DNA of 64,000 nt, from the NCBI GenBank assembly GCA_964412375.1, contig CAYPOD010000004.1, forward strand, positions 62,001 to 126,000, given 5' to 3'. This stretch comes from CADEDV01 sp964412375. GTDB lineage: Bacteria; Bacteroidota; Bacteroidia; Chitinophagales; Chitinophagaceae. The notes beneath the pieces are model-generated. The model was given only the letters and a program-made list of their open reading frames with translations, was not told the DNA's origin and did not search any database. Made by a program: the position numbers and the translations under genes. Below, in pieces: positions 40,843 to 49,307 of this stretch. Every line of letters starts with the position of its first letter. The first letter of the stretch is position 1.

Positions 40843-41883
40843 ATGCCCAAAAAGAAATTCTTTACAACAACCGGGTTGCTGGTATTTATTGCAGTTGCCG
40901 TTTCGGCACAAGCTCCGGGATCATTATTGGCGGTGAACAAAGCAGACAACAGTGTTTCGTTAATTGATCTGTCTTCAGGCAAAGAGATTGTTGCATTAAA
41001 AACAGGTAATGGCCCGCATGAAGTGGCCACTTCTTTTGATGGCGCAACAGCGGTGGTTTGCAATTATGGTGATAAAACGGCCAACAACAGTCTTTCCGTG
41101 ATTGACATTAAATCAAAAAAAGTCACCAAAGTAATTGACCTGGGTACTTACCTGCGGCCTCATGGCATTGAATTTATTAATAGCAAGGAAGCATTGGTGA
41201 CCAGCGAAGCCACACAAACACTTATTAAGGTTCATATTGAAACCGGTGCAGTGGAAGAAGTGGTAAAAACAGGCCAGCCGGGTAGCCACATGGTGGCGTA
41301 TTGCCGCAAGGATGGGAAGGCTTATGTGGCCAATATACCCGCAGGCACCGTGAGCCAGGTGGATGTGAAAGAAAAGAAACTGCTCAACACCATACAACTG
41401 AAGAAAGGAGTGGAGGGACTGGATGTTTCACCCGATGGTAAAGAACTGTGGGTAGCCAACCGGGATGATAGTTCAGTAACAGTAGTAAATACAAACACAT
41501 TGGAGAAGTTGGCTGTCTTGCCAGCTCACCAGGTTGCTTTCCGGGTAAAATTCTTGCCCGACGGCAGTCATGTGGTGGTTTCAAATGGTATGTCGGGCAA
41601 CCTGGGTGTTTATAATGTGCAGGAAAGAAAATGGATTAAGGATATCAACTTCTTTGATCTTGATCTCGGTGTTGACAAGATCGGAACAGTAAATAACTCC
41701 GAAAATCCGCCGATACCTGTAGGTATTGCTACGCATGCCAGTAGCAGGTTTGTGTATGTGGCGAATGCCAATTATGGACTGGTGGCTGTGGTTGATGCAA
41801 AAACATGGACGGTGGTAAATGCTATCAAAGTAGGTAAAGGACCTGACGGGTTGTACTATTCACCAGTAAGCATAAGCGGATGA
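40843..41883 (+). CDS. YVTN-type beta-propeller repeat protein, exported
   Basis: A 346-residue protein with a signal peptide (about 1-23, ending VSAQ). The rest is built of repeats of about 40-45 residues of the pattern G-x-LLAVNKADNSVSLIDL, VVCNYGDKTANNSLSVIDIK, AYVANIPAGTVSQVDVK, LWVANRDDSSVTVVNT and VYVANANYGLVAVVDAK. This is the seven-bladed YVTN/cytochrome D1-like propeller. Such proteins are periplasmic or surface binding modules; the ligand is not evident and no catalytic motif is present. It stands alone upstream of fusA. Confidence 0.85.
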   Translation: MPKKKFFTTTGLLVFIAVAVSAQAPGSLLAVNKADNSVSLIDLSSGKEIVALKTGNGPHEVATSFDGATAVVCNYGDKTANNSLSVIDIKSKKVTKVIDLGTYLRPHGIEFINSKEALVTSEATQTLIKVHIETGAVEEVVKTGQPGSHMVAYCRKDGKAYVANIPAGTVSQVDVKEKKLLNTIQLKKGVEGLDVSPDGKELWVANRDDSSVTVVNTNTLEKLAVLPAHQVAFRVKFLPDGSHVVVSNGMSGNLGVYNVQERKWIKDINFFDLDLGVDKIGTVNNSENPPIPVGIATHASSRFVYVANANYGLVAVVDAKTWTVVNAIKVGKGPDGLYYSPVSISG

Positions 41884-42216
41884 ACATAGGATGGGTTTGG
41901 TATTTGCGCTACTGCTGAAAATTAACCCCTTCCGGCACTTTTTTTTCTCCCATTTTCCCCTACCTTTGCGCCGCCATTAAGAAAGGTCACAGGTGGGTGC
42001 AGTCAACGTTGTTTCAGGGCTTTTCTTCAAGTGGCAGTCTATGAGAGTCTGATCAACATACACCGGCACAATGCAACCCGCCCCGGCGGACACTGCAAAT
42101 ATCTTTCTGCTGCCGGTTCTTTTCCCAGCAAAACATAGTTATAGCAAGGGTGATGTAGAAAAGCAGAACCCGAAACATAAATAGTCAATCTTAAATCAAA
42201 AAAATAAACAATAGTC
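41884..42216 (+). other. Upstream region and long leader of fusA, 333 bases
   Basis: A good -7 box lies at 41961-41968, so the fusA message would have about 240 untranslated bases. The leader contains several GC-rich inverted segments (CCGGC/GCCGG around 42063-42117). It also holds a 37-codon frame (42071-42184, MQPAPADTANIFLL...) that ends 32 bases before fusA. No known riboswitch or r-protein site was recognised. Confidence 0.4.
41961..41969 (+). promoter_or_regulatory. -7 box of the fusA promoter
   Basis: TACCTTTGC matches the Bacteroidota -7 box and is identical to that of the rpsJ promoter. The -33 TTTG box is missing; a T-rich tract sits in its place. Confidence 0.55.
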
Positions 42217-44361
42217 ATGGCCGACTTAAAATTTCAGCGAAACTTTGGTATTGCGGCTCATATTGATGCCGGTAAGACCACTACAACGGAACGTATCCTC
42301 CGTTACACCGGTATGATCCACCGCATTGGTGAGGTGCACGATGGCGCCGCTACCACCGACTGGATGGAGCAGGAAAAAGAAAGAGGTATCACCATCACTT
42401 CTGCAGCGGTAAGCTGTAAATGGAATTTCCCTACCGTACTGGGTAAAGCTACTCCAGACACCAAGCAATATTCATTTAATATCATTGACACCCCGGGTCA
42501 CGTTGACTTCACAGTGGAAGTTGAACGTTCCATGCGGGTGTTGGATGGTTTGATCGCATTATTTTCTGCCGTGGATGGTGTAGAGCCTCAGTCTGAAACC
42601 GTATGGCGCCAGGCCAACCGTTATGGTGTTCCCCGTATCGGTTTCGTTAATAAGATGGACCGTGCAGGAGCCGATTTCCTGAACGTGGTGAAGCAGGTGA
42701 AAGAAATGCTCGGTTCCAAAGCTGTTCCGCTGCAATTGCCCATTGGCGCCGAAGATGATTTCAAAGGCGTGGTGGACCTGATCAAAATGAAAGGTATCAT
42801 CTGGCACATGGAAACCGAAGGAATGACCTTTGATGAGATTGATATTCCTGCTGACATGGTGGAAGAAGCCAAAGAGTGGAGAGCTAACCTCGTTGAAGCT
42901 GTTGCTGAGTATGACGACCAGTTGATGGAAAAATTCTTTGACAACCCGGACAGCATCACCGAAAATGAAATTCATGAAGCCATCCGCAAAGCAACGATTG
43001 ATCTTTCCATCGTTCCGATGATGTGCGGTTCTTCCTTTAAGAATAAAGGTGTGCAGACAGCTTTGGATGCCGTTTGCCGTTACCTCCCTTCACCGGTTGA
43101 TATCCCGGACACAGAGGGTACGCATCCTGACAGCGGTGAAAAGCTGACCCGTAAAGCCGATCCCAAAGAACCGTTTGCTGCGCTGGCCTTTAAGATCATG
43201 ACCGATCCTTTCGTGGGTCGCCTGGCCTTTTTCCGGGTGTATTCAGGCCACCTCGATGCTGGCTCATATGTATTGAACGTAAGAAGCGGTAAGAAAGAAA
43301 GGATCAGCCGTATCATGAAAATGTTTGCCAACAAGCAAAATCCGATTGATTTCATAGAAGCAGGTGATATCGGCGCTGCGGTTGGTTTCAAAGAGATCAA
43401 AACCGGTGATACACTTTGCCATGAAGATCATCCGATCACTTTGGAGAATATGTTCATTCCTGAGCCGGTAATCGCCATTGCGGTGGAGCCAAAAACTCAG
43501 GCTGACGTTGATAAGATGGGTATGGCTATTGCCAAACTGGTGGAAGAAGATCCTACACTGCGTGTGAACACCGATGAAGATACCGGTCAGACCATCCTTC
43601 GTGGAATGGGTGAGTTGCACCTGGAGATCATCATTGATCGTATGCGCCGTGAGTTTAAAGTAGAAGTGAACCAGGGTGCGCCGCAGGTAGCTTATAAAGA
43701 AGCATTCACAGCAACTGTTGAACACCGTGAGACCTTGAAAAAGCAAACCGGTGGTCGTGGTAAATTCGCCGACATCCAGTTCAGCATTGGTCCTGTTGAT
43801 GCTGATTGGAAAGCAGAAAATCCTGATAAGCACTACCAGTTTGTGAACGACCTGTTTGGCGGATCCATTCCCCGTGAGTTTGTTCCGGCTATCCAGAAAG
43901 GTTTTGAACAATCCATGACCACAGGTGTACTGGCCAACTACCCGGTTGATAATATGAAGATCCGTGTATTTGATGGAAGCTTCCACGCTGTTGACTCTGA
44001 CTCCATGTCGTTTGAGCTTTGTGCCAAACAAGGTTTCCGTGAAGCGGCAAGAAAAGCAAAACCAGTGCTGCTGGAGCCGATCATGAAAGTGGAAGTGATC
44101 ACACCTGCACAGTACATGGGTGATGTGACGGGTGACCTGAACCGTCGTCGTGCCATACTTGAGGGAATGGATAACCGTGCCGGTGCAGAAGTGATCAAAG
44201 CTAAAGTGCCGCTGAGTGAAATGTTTGGTTATGTGACCCAGCTCCGTTCACTGTCGTCCGGCCGGGCTTCTTCAACCATGGAGTTCTCACACTATTCACC
44301 TGCACCAAACAATATCGCTGAGGAAGTGATTGCGAAGGTGAAAGGGAAAGTGAGTGCCTGA
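42217..44361 (+). CDS. fusA: Translation elongation factor G
   Basis: A 714-residue GTPase that drives translocation on the ribosome. The P-loop AHIDAGKTTTTERILRYTG, the switch DTPGHVDFTVEVERS and the base-specificity NKMDRAGADF are intact in the first 150 residues. Domains II to V follow, with domain IV containing the QTGGRGKFADIQFSIGP region. Length is normal. Unlike the classical str arrangement, rpsL and rpsG are not upstream and tuf is not downstream. It has its own promoter and a strong terminator, so it is a single-gene unit near the S10 gene set. Confidence 0.98.
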   Translation: MADLKFQRNFGIAAHIDAGKTTTTERILRYTGMIHRIGEVHDGAATTDWMEQEKERGITITSAAVSCKWNFPTVLGKATPDTKQYSFNIIDTPGHVDFTVEVERSMRVLDGLIALFSAVDGVEPQSETVWRQANRYGVPRIGFVNKMDRAGADFLNVVKQVKEMLGSKAVPLQLPIGAEDDFKGVVDLIKMKGIIWHMETEGMTFDEIDIPADMVEEAKEWRANLVEAVAEYDDQLMEKFFDNPDSITENEIHEAIRKATIDLSIVPMMCGSSFKNKGVQTALDAVCRYLPSPVDIPDTEGTHPDSGEKLTRKADPKEPFAALAFKIMTDPFVGRLAFFRVYSGHLDAGSYVLNVRSGKKERISRIMKMFANKQNPIDFIEAGDIGAAVGFKEIKTGDTLCHEDHPITLENMFIPEPVIAIAVEPKTQADVDKMGMAIAKLVEEDPTLRVNTDEDTGQTILRGMGELHLEIIIDRMRREFKVEVNQGAPQVAYKEAFTATVEHRETLKKQTGGRGKFADIQFSIGPVDADWKAENPDKHYQFVNDLFGGSIPREFVPAIQKGFEQSMTTGVLANYPVDNMKIRVFDGSFHAVDSDSMSFELCAKQGFREAARKAKPVLLEPIMKVEVITPAQYMGDVTGDLNRRRAILEGMDNRAGAEVIKAKVPLSEMFGYVTQLRSLSSGRASSTMEFSHYSPAPNNIAEEVIAKVKGKVSA

Positions 44362-44393
44362 TCCGGCCTTATCAGTAATACATATATAAAATG

Positions 44394-44432
44394 AAATGCC
44401 GCCCGATATTTGAGGGCGGCATTTAGTTTTTT
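44394..44432 (+). terminator. Intrinsic terminator after fusA
   Basis: An 11-bp perfect stem (AAATGCCGCCC/GGGCGGCATTT) with a 9-base loop, then AGTTTTTT. It lies 33 bases past the fusA stop. Confidence 0.9.
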
Positions 44433-44618
44433 AAAAAATCACTTGACAACGCTCAATAATTTCATGTATTCTTTATAGAAATGCCGGTGATAAAATGAGA
44501 TTTGGGTTTACTGGCACCGTATTTGGTGCTTAAATGACCGGAATTCACTCCGTCTTTAAGATACCAATATTTATTAAGGCCCTGAGCTAACGTATGAAAA
44601 ACACAATGTTCTATGCAT

Positions 44619-44648
44619 AAGGACTCAGCAATGAGTCCTTATTTTTTT
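44619..44648 (+). terminator. Orphan plus-strand terminator
   Basis: Stem AAGGACTCA/TGAGTCCTT with loop GCAA, followed on the plus strand by ATTTTTTT. On the minus strand the stem has no U run after it, so its orientation points to a plus-strand transcript from 44433-44618. No gene was recognised there. It overlaps the last codons of the minus-strand gene at 44639. Confidence 0.6.
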
Positions 44649-45520
44649 AGCGGGTCTTTAAAAACATAAACTGCACCAACGGCCGAAGTAAGCAGAGTGA
44701 TGAGATAAAACAGCAGGCTGATGACCACAGAACTTTCCTGCATCAAGCCAAAATAAAGGGAGCCTTCCAGGAACACCACTTCCCTGATTCCCAACCCGCC
44801 AATTGTCAACGGTAACACTGAAACAACAGATGATAAAAGGAAAATAAATATGTATTCAGTAGTATGGGCCGGTATGCCCAAAGCAGCCATGATAAGGTAA
44901 ACGCAGATAACCTGCGAAGCCTGTACTGCAATGCCCAGTAGCAGGGTGGGAGTGAAACTGCTTACAAAATCTTTCAGGTAAGTCCGGATAACAAAATATA
45001 AAGCGGCCACGGCCAGTAGTGATCCGGCCACAAGCATAACAATATGCAGTTTTTCTTTAAGCACAATGAGCCCATACACGGCGAGGATCAGTCCCAGCCC
45101 CGCCAGCCCGCTGAAACGGTCGAGCAGAACGGCGGCTGCTGTTTTTTTATACGGGACATTATATTTCTTTGTCAGCAACACCACTTTATAGGCATCGCCG
45201 CTGATTGAGCCGGGCAAAAACAGGTTGTAAAACATTCCCAGCCAGTACAATTTGATGTTCGGCACCTGGCCTGGATGGACATTTATGTTACTGAAATAGA
45301 TGCTGAGCCTGACGGCGGAAACCAGTTTTGAAACAACAAATGCCAGCAAAGCCAGGAAAAGGAAAAGCCAGTTGGCATTTTGCAAAGCCTGTCCGGCCTT
45401 TGCAAAATCAATTTTTCCTGAGACATACCAAAGGCAGGCAATAGTGACGGCTATTTTTAGCAATAATTTCAGCCAGTTTGGTATTTTAAAGCCAGATTTG
45501 TTTTGAGTTTCTTCTTTCAT
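44639..45520 (-). CDS. Lysylphosphatidylglycerol-synthase-like transmembrane protein (flippase family)
   Basis: A 293-residue inner-membrane protein from the ATG at 45520 (MKEETQNKSG), with about eight hydrophobic helices. An upstream in-frame start adding 19 residues is less likely. It shows family signatures such as WLFLFLALLAFVVSKLVSAVRL, the FLPGSISGDAYKVVLL loop and SVLPLTIGGLGIREVVFLEGSL. It contains only the membrane part of the LPG synthase/AglD-like family, without the cytoplasmic aminoacyl-transfer domain, so lipid flipping or transfer is likelier than lysinylation. It lies between and opposite to fusA and rpsJ. Confidence 0.85.
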   Translation of the reverse strand: MKEETQNKSGFKIPNWLKLLLKIAVTIACLWYVSGKIDFAKAGQALQNANWLFLFLALLAFVVSKLVSAVRLSIYFSNINVHPGQVPNIKLYWLGMFYNLFLPGSISGDAYKVVLLTKKYNVPYKKTAAAVLLDRFSGLAGLGLILAVYGLIVLKEKLHIVMLVAGSLLAVAALYFVIRTYLKDFVSSFTPTLLLGIAVQASQVICVYLIMAALGIPAHTTEYIFIFLLSSVVSVLPLTIGGLGIREVVFLEGSLYFGLMQESSVVISLLFYLITLLTSAVGAVYVFKDPLKK

Positions 45521-45656
45521 TTTAAAACAGCAGGTAGCAAAGAAAGGCAAATCAAGCCTAAGTTTACTGTGAATCATCTGTTTATAATTAAATCCCGGCG
45601 ATCACAACAACCAGGTAAAAAGATTCTCCACAGCCTACAAAATTCTTTACCAACTA

Positions 45657-45688
45657 TTTGGAAGGAATAACCCACAACCCTACCTTTG
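45657..45688 (+). promoter_or_regulatory. Promoter of the S10-spc operon
   Basis: TTTG at 45657-45660, exactly 20 bases, then TACCTTTG at 45681-45688: a complete Bacteroidota promoter. A small hairpin (TCCCAA/TTGGGA, 45692-45710) would be at the very 5' end of the message, just before the rpsJ ATG. Confidence 0.8.
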
Positions 45689-45718
45689 CACTCCCAAAAG
45701 AAAATTGGGATTTTACAC

Positions 45719-46024
45719 ATGTCTCAGCGAATCAGAATCAAATTACAGTCTTACGATCATAACCTGGTAGATAAATCTGCTGAAAAGATCGTAAAAACAG
45801 TTCGCAGCACCGGCGCTGTGGTAACAGGTCCAATTCCCCTGCCCACCCGCAAAAAGATCTTTACGGTTTTGCGTTCACCCCACGTAAACAAGAAGAGCCG
45901 TGAGCAATTCCAGCTCGCTACGCACAAGCGTTTGCTGGATATCTACACTTCTTCTTCAAGAACAGTGGATGCGCTGAGCAAGCTGGATTTACCCAGTGGT
46001 GTGGAAGTGGAAATCAAAGCGTAG
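45719..46024 (+). CDS. rpsJ: 30S ribosomal protein S10
   Basis: 101 residues from the ATG at 45719 (MSQRIRIKLQSYDHNLVDKS); the longer in-frame reading is rejected because the -7 promoter box lies inside it. The conserved GPIPLPTRKKIFTVLRSPHVNKKSREQF is present. S10 lies in the 30S head and also serves transcription antitermination through NusG in bacteria generally. First gene of the S10 set; a repeat-filled gap of 371 bases separates it from rplC. Confidence 0.98.
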   Translation: MSQRIRIKLQSYDHNLVDKSAEKIVKTVRSTGAVVTGPIPLPTRKKIFTVLRSPHVNKKSREQFQLATHKRLLDIYTSSSRTVDALSKLDLPSGVEVEIKA

Positions 46025-46395
46025 TACATCCCGGTTCCCGAAAGGGACAAAGGGGTTAGTTCTTATAAATAAAACATTTAAGTTATCTCTCAACCTTTCG
46101 TTTCTTACGAAAGAGAAAAGAGCTCTGACAACTAGTAAATTTCTTATCCCCCTTCAGGGGATAGGGGTACATAAAACAAGCCATTCAGGGTTTGTTTATC
46201 ACCGGTACTTCCATCGCCCTCCGAAGCTTTAGCGCAGGAGGGACATAAACATCCACTTTCGCCAAGGCTACAGTGGACAAAGGGAAAAGGTCGGTGACAA
46301 AACGGGGATTGACCCTTCGCTCTGCTCAGCAGACAAATATTGTCTCAACAGCAGCGAAGAATGTCCCAATAATCCTGAGGCACAAATTGCAAAAC
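46025..46395 (+). repeat. Palindrome-rich spacer between rpsJ and rplC
   Basis: Spacing between these genes is normally a few tens of bases. Here 371 bases hold at least five small hairpins: TCCCGAAAGGGA (46036-46047), CTTTCGT/ACGAAAG (46095-46113), TATCCCC/GGGGATA (46145-46163), CCCTCC/GGAGGG enclosing GAAGCTTTAGCGCA (46217-46242) and TCCACT/AGTGGA enclosing a segment with AAGGCTAC (46252-46277). They look like dispersed extragenic palindromes gathered in one spot. No U run follows any of them, so readthrough is expected. Confidence 0.7.
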
Positions 46396-47013
46396 ATGAA
46401 AGGTATTATTGGGAAAAAAATTGGGATGACCAGCATCTTCGATCCCTCGGGCAAACAAACCGCCTGTACGATCATTGAGGCGGGTCCTTGTGTCGTTACC
46501 CAGGTCAAAACAAAAGAAACAGACGGGTACAATGCGCTCCAGCTCTCTTTCGGCGACAAAAAAGAGAAACATGCTACCCAGGCCGAAAAGAATCACTTCG
46601 CCAAAGCTTCTACAGCTCCTAAAAAATTCTCAAAAGAGTTCCGCGACTTCGCAATTGAAAAAAATATTGGTGAGACCATTACTGTTGACATTTTCGCTGA
46701 AGGCGATAAAGTTGAAGTAGTTGGTACCACAAAAGGAAAAGGTTTCCAGGGTGTGGTTAAACGCCATGGCTTCCATGGTGTGGGCCAGCAGTCTCACGGC
46801 CAGCACGACCGTCAAAGAGCTCCTGGGTCATTGGGTAACTCATCTGATGCCAGCCGTGTAATGAAAGGCATGAAAATGGCCGGTCGTACCGGAACTGACC
46901 GTGTGAAACTGAAAGGCCTGAAAGTGCTGAAAGTTTTCCCGGACAAAAATTATATCCTGGTGAGCGGATCAGTACCCGGTCACAACGGTTCAATTGTTTT
47001 AATTCAGAAGTAA
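46396..47013 (+). CDS. rplC: 50S ribosomal protein L3
   Basis: 205 residues from the ATG at 46396 (MKGIIGKKIGMTSIFDPSG), the conserved start of L3; the longer open frame into the spacer is not coding. The conserved KGKGFQGVVKRHGFHG and GSSDASRVMKGMKMAG-like loop is present and contains the segment that reaches towards the peptidyl-transferase centre. Second gene of the S10 set, with a dispersed palindrome between it and rplD. Confidence 0.97.
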   Translation: MKGIIGKKIGMTSIFDPSGKQTACTIIEAGPCVVTQVKTKETDGYNALQLSFGDKKEKHATQAEKNHFAKASTAPKKFSKEFRDFAIEKNIGETITVDIFAEGDKVEVVGTTKGKGFQGVVKRHGFHGVGQQSHGQHDRQRAPGSLGNSSDASRVMKGMKMAGRTGTDRVKLKGLKVLKVFPDKNYILVSGSVPGHNGSIVLIQK

Positions 47014-47020
47014 TTGATGT

Positions 47021-47043
47021 CATCCTGAGCTTTTCGAAGGATG
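47021..47043. repeat. Dispersed palindrome between rplC and rplD
   Basis: CATCCT and AGGATG arms enclose GAGCTTTTCGA; with flanking bases this is the GTCATCCTGAGC-type extragenic repeat found in many genomes. It fills most of the 49-base gap. Confidence 0.65.
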
Positions 47044-47062
47044 GCTCATAAAACGAATAAAA

Positions 47063-47701
47063 ATGCAACTCGAAGTTTTAAATAGTAAAGGGAAAAAGAC
47101 AGGCAGAACGGTGGAACTGCCTGAAGATATTTTCGGCGCTGAACCCAACAACCATGTTATCTACCTGGCCGTAAAACAATACCTCGCTGCACAGCGCCAG
47201 GGTACTCACAAAGTGAAGACCCGTGCCGAAGTGAAAGGTGCCAGCCGTAAACTGCATCGTCAGAAAGGTACTGGTGGAAGCCGTAAAGGAAATATCAGGA
47301 ACCCTTTGTATAAAGGTGGTGGTACGATCTTCGGCCCCAAACCCCATAGCTACAACATCAAGCTGAACAGGAAAGTGAAAGACCTCGCAAAGATCTCAGC
47401 TCTTTCTTATAAGGCAAAAGACAACGCTATTGTGGTGGTAGAAGATATTACACTGGATACTCCCAAGACCAGGACATTTGTTGACATGCTGGGCAACCTC
47501 AAGGTGGCGGATAAAAAAGTAATGTTCATTCAGCCGGAATACAACGATAACGTGGAACTGTCATTGCGCAATGTTCCTTATGTACTGGGAGTGCTGCTGA
47601 GCGACATCAACACCTATGATATTGTGAATTCAGAAGTGCTGGTGCTGACAGAAAGTGCAGCGAAGATTTTTGCAGAGGAAGAAGCGGAAACAGAAGCCTG
47701 A
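47063..47701 (+). CDS. rplD: 50S ribosomal protein L4
   Basis: 212 residues. The long basic loop is present (TRAEVKGASRKLHRQKGTG, then GGGTIFGPKPHSY), which lines the exit tunnel in known ribosomes. The C-terminal part contains VVVEDITLDTPKTRTFVDML. In E. coli L4 also represses its operon; no such target was identified here. A short acidic tail (EEEAETEA) ends the protein. 27 bases before rplW. Confidence 0.97.
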   Translation: MQLEVLNSKGKKTGRTVELPEDIFGAEPNNHVIYLAVKQYLAAQRQGTHKVKTRAEVKGASRKLHRQKGTGGSRKGNIRNPLYKGGGTIFGPKPHSYNIKLNRKVKDLAKISALSYKAKDNAIVVVEDITLDTPKTRTFVDMLGNLKVADKKVMFIQPEYNDNVELSLRNVPYVLGVLLSDINTYDIVNSEVLVLTESAAKIFAEEEAETEA

Positions 47702-47728
47702 TTTTTTAAACTGATTAAATAGAGAAAG

Positions 47729-48028
47729 ATGAAACTTTCTGAAGTATTGATAAAACCCATTTTGACAGAAAAAGCAAATGCGCAGCAGGAAAAACTGCAT
47801 CGCTATGCTTTCAAAGTGGCGAGGAAAGCAAACAAACTGGAAATCAAAAAAGCGATCGAAAGTTTTTACGGGGTGACCGTTACCGGTGTTAACACATCAG
47901 TAGTACCCGGAAAAAACAAAAGCCGTTACACCAAAGCCGGAATAATCTCCGGCCGCAAACCTGCTTATAAGAAAGCTTTTGTAACAGTTGCTGAAGGGGA
48001 AACGATAGATCTGTATTCTAATATCTGA
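47729..48028 (+). CDS. rplW: 50S ribosomal protein L23
   Basis: 99 residues. Conserved start LSEVLIKPILTEKANAQQE, then RYAFKVARKANKLEIKKAIESFYGVTVTGVNT. L23 sits at the exit of the peptide tunnel and docks trigger factor and SRP in bacteria generally. 78 bases precede rplB. Confidence 0.97.
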   Translation: MKLSEVLIKPILTEKANAQQEKLHRYAFKVARKANKLEIKKAIESFYGVTVTGVNTSVVPGKNKSRYTKAGIISGRKPAYKKAFVTVAEGETIDLYSNI

Positions 48029-48106
48029 TCCCGTAAGCAAAACAGAATGGCAATCAACCGCCGCGAAGTGTTGGAATGTTGAAACAAATTAATTGCAGAA
48101 CTAAAA

Positions 48107-48943
48107 ATGGCATTAAGAAAATTTAAACCCGTTACAGCCGGAACTCGTTGGAGGATCGGTAATGCGTATGCAGAGGTTACCACCAATGTGCCGGAAGCAT
48201 CATTGGTTGAACCCAAGAAAAGAACCGGCGGACGTAACTCTTCTGGTCACCTTTCCATGCGTTACAGGGGTGGTGGTCACAAGAAGAAGTACCGTATCAT
48301 TGATTTCAAACGCAACAAAGCAGGTGCTGCAACAGTAGCATCTATTGAATATGATCCGAACCGTACAGCGTTCATTGCCCTGTTGAACTATGCAGATGGT
48401 GAGAAGCGCTACATCCTGGCCCCACAGGGTTTACAGGTAGGCGCTACGGTGGAAAGTGGTGCTGATGTGGCTCCCGAGGTTGGTAATGCTCTTCCGATGA
48501 AGAACATGCCCCTGGGTACTAACGTACACAATATTGAAATGCAACCAGGGCAAGGCGGCAAACTGGCCCGCAGCGCCGGTTCCTCTGCACAATTGACCAA
48601 CAAGGAAGAAAAATATGCAATTCTCAAAATGCCTTCTGGTGAGTTGAGAAAGATTTTGATCAACTGCTATGCAACAGTAGGTGTGGTAAGCAACAGCGAC
48701 CATAGCCTGCAGAGCATGGGTAAAGCCGGCCGCAACAGGTGGAAAGGTATCAAACCAAGAAACCGTGGTGTGGCGATGAACCCTGTAGATCACCCGATGG
48801 GTGGTGGTGAAGGAAAAGCTTCAGGTGGTCAGCCCCGCAGCAGGAACGGTCAGTATTCAAGAGGTTTGAAAACAAGAACCAAAGGAAAAGGAAGCGACAA
48901 ACTGATCATTCAGCGCAAGAACGGAAGCAAACTGGCGAAATAA
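48107..48943 (+). CDS. rplB: 50S ribosomal protein L2
   Basis: 278 residues. Signature segments are SSGHLSMRYRGGGHKKKYRIIDFKR, the OB-type core, and the C-terminal MNPVDHPMGGGEGKASGGQPRS, which carries the conserved His at the peptidyl-transferase region. Length is standard. It starts after a 78-base A-rich gap without a Shine-Dalgarno sequence, and rpsS begins 33 bases later. Confidence 0.98.
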   Translation: MALRKFKPVTAGTRWRIGNAYAEVTTNVPEASLVEPKKRTGGRNSSGHLSMRYRGGGHKKKYRIIDFKRNKAGAATVASIEYDPNRTAFIALLNYADGEKRYILAPQGLQVGATVESGADVAPEVGNALPMKNMPLGTNVHNIEMQPGQGGKLARSAGSSAQLTNKEEKYAILKMPSGELRKILINCYATVGVVSNSDHSLQSMGKAGRNRWKGIKPRNRGVAMNPVDHPMGGGEGKASGGQPRSRNGQYSRGLKTRTKGKGSDKLIIQRKNGSKLAK

Positions 48944-48976
48944 TTAAACTGATTCATTTAAACAACGACATAAAAC

Positions 48977-49246
48977 ATGGCTCGTTCGATTAAAAAAGGT
49001 CCTTATATAGCTGCTCATCTTGAGAAAAAGATATTGGCTATGAACGAAGGCAAAAACAAAAAAGGTGTTATCAAAACATGGAGCCGCCGCTCTACGATTT
49101 CGCCTGATTTTGTGGGACACACTTTTGCAGTGCACAACGGCAACAAGTTCATCCCCGTGTATGTAACAGAATTTATGGTGGGACATAAGTTAGGCGAATT
49201 TGCTCCCACCCGCCAGTTCAAAGGACACTCTAAAAAAGAAGGTTAA
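48977..49246 (+). CDS. rpsS: 30S ribosomal protein S19
   Basis: 89 residues. Start MARSIKKGPYIAAHLEKKI and the conserved TWSRRSTISPDFVGHTFAVHNG and EFAPTRQFKGHSKK segments. S19 lies in the 30S head near the A-site finger contact. 61 bases separate it from rplV. Confidence 0.98.
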   Translation: MARSIKKGPYIAAHLEKKILAMNEGKNKKGVIKTWSRRSTISPDFVGHTFAVHNGNKFIPVYVTEFMVGHKLGEFAPTRQFKGHSKKEG

Positions 49247-49307
49247 TTAAGGTGAGGAACAGGCTCAGCATTTTGCCGGGCAATACTCAACCCCAAATAA
49301 ATTAAAA

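Noticed and set aside
43264..44031. A 255-codon minus-strand frame opposite fusA
   Set aside because: It is a shadow of the strongly biased fusA coding strand; no family signature, no promoter or terminator.
44443..44472. TTGACA and TATTCT boxes with 18-base spacing
   Set aside because: They look like an E. coli sigma-70 promoter, but the genes here use TTTG/TAnnTTTG boxes, so the match is probably accidental.
46273..46395. Upstream extension of rplC into the palindrome spacer
   Set aside because: The open frame continues by chance through repeat DNA; L3 homologues begin at MKGIIGKKIGM (46396).
48049..48084. An 11-codon frame (MAINRREVLEC) before rplB
   Set aside because: Too short, no control codons or alternative structures nearby.
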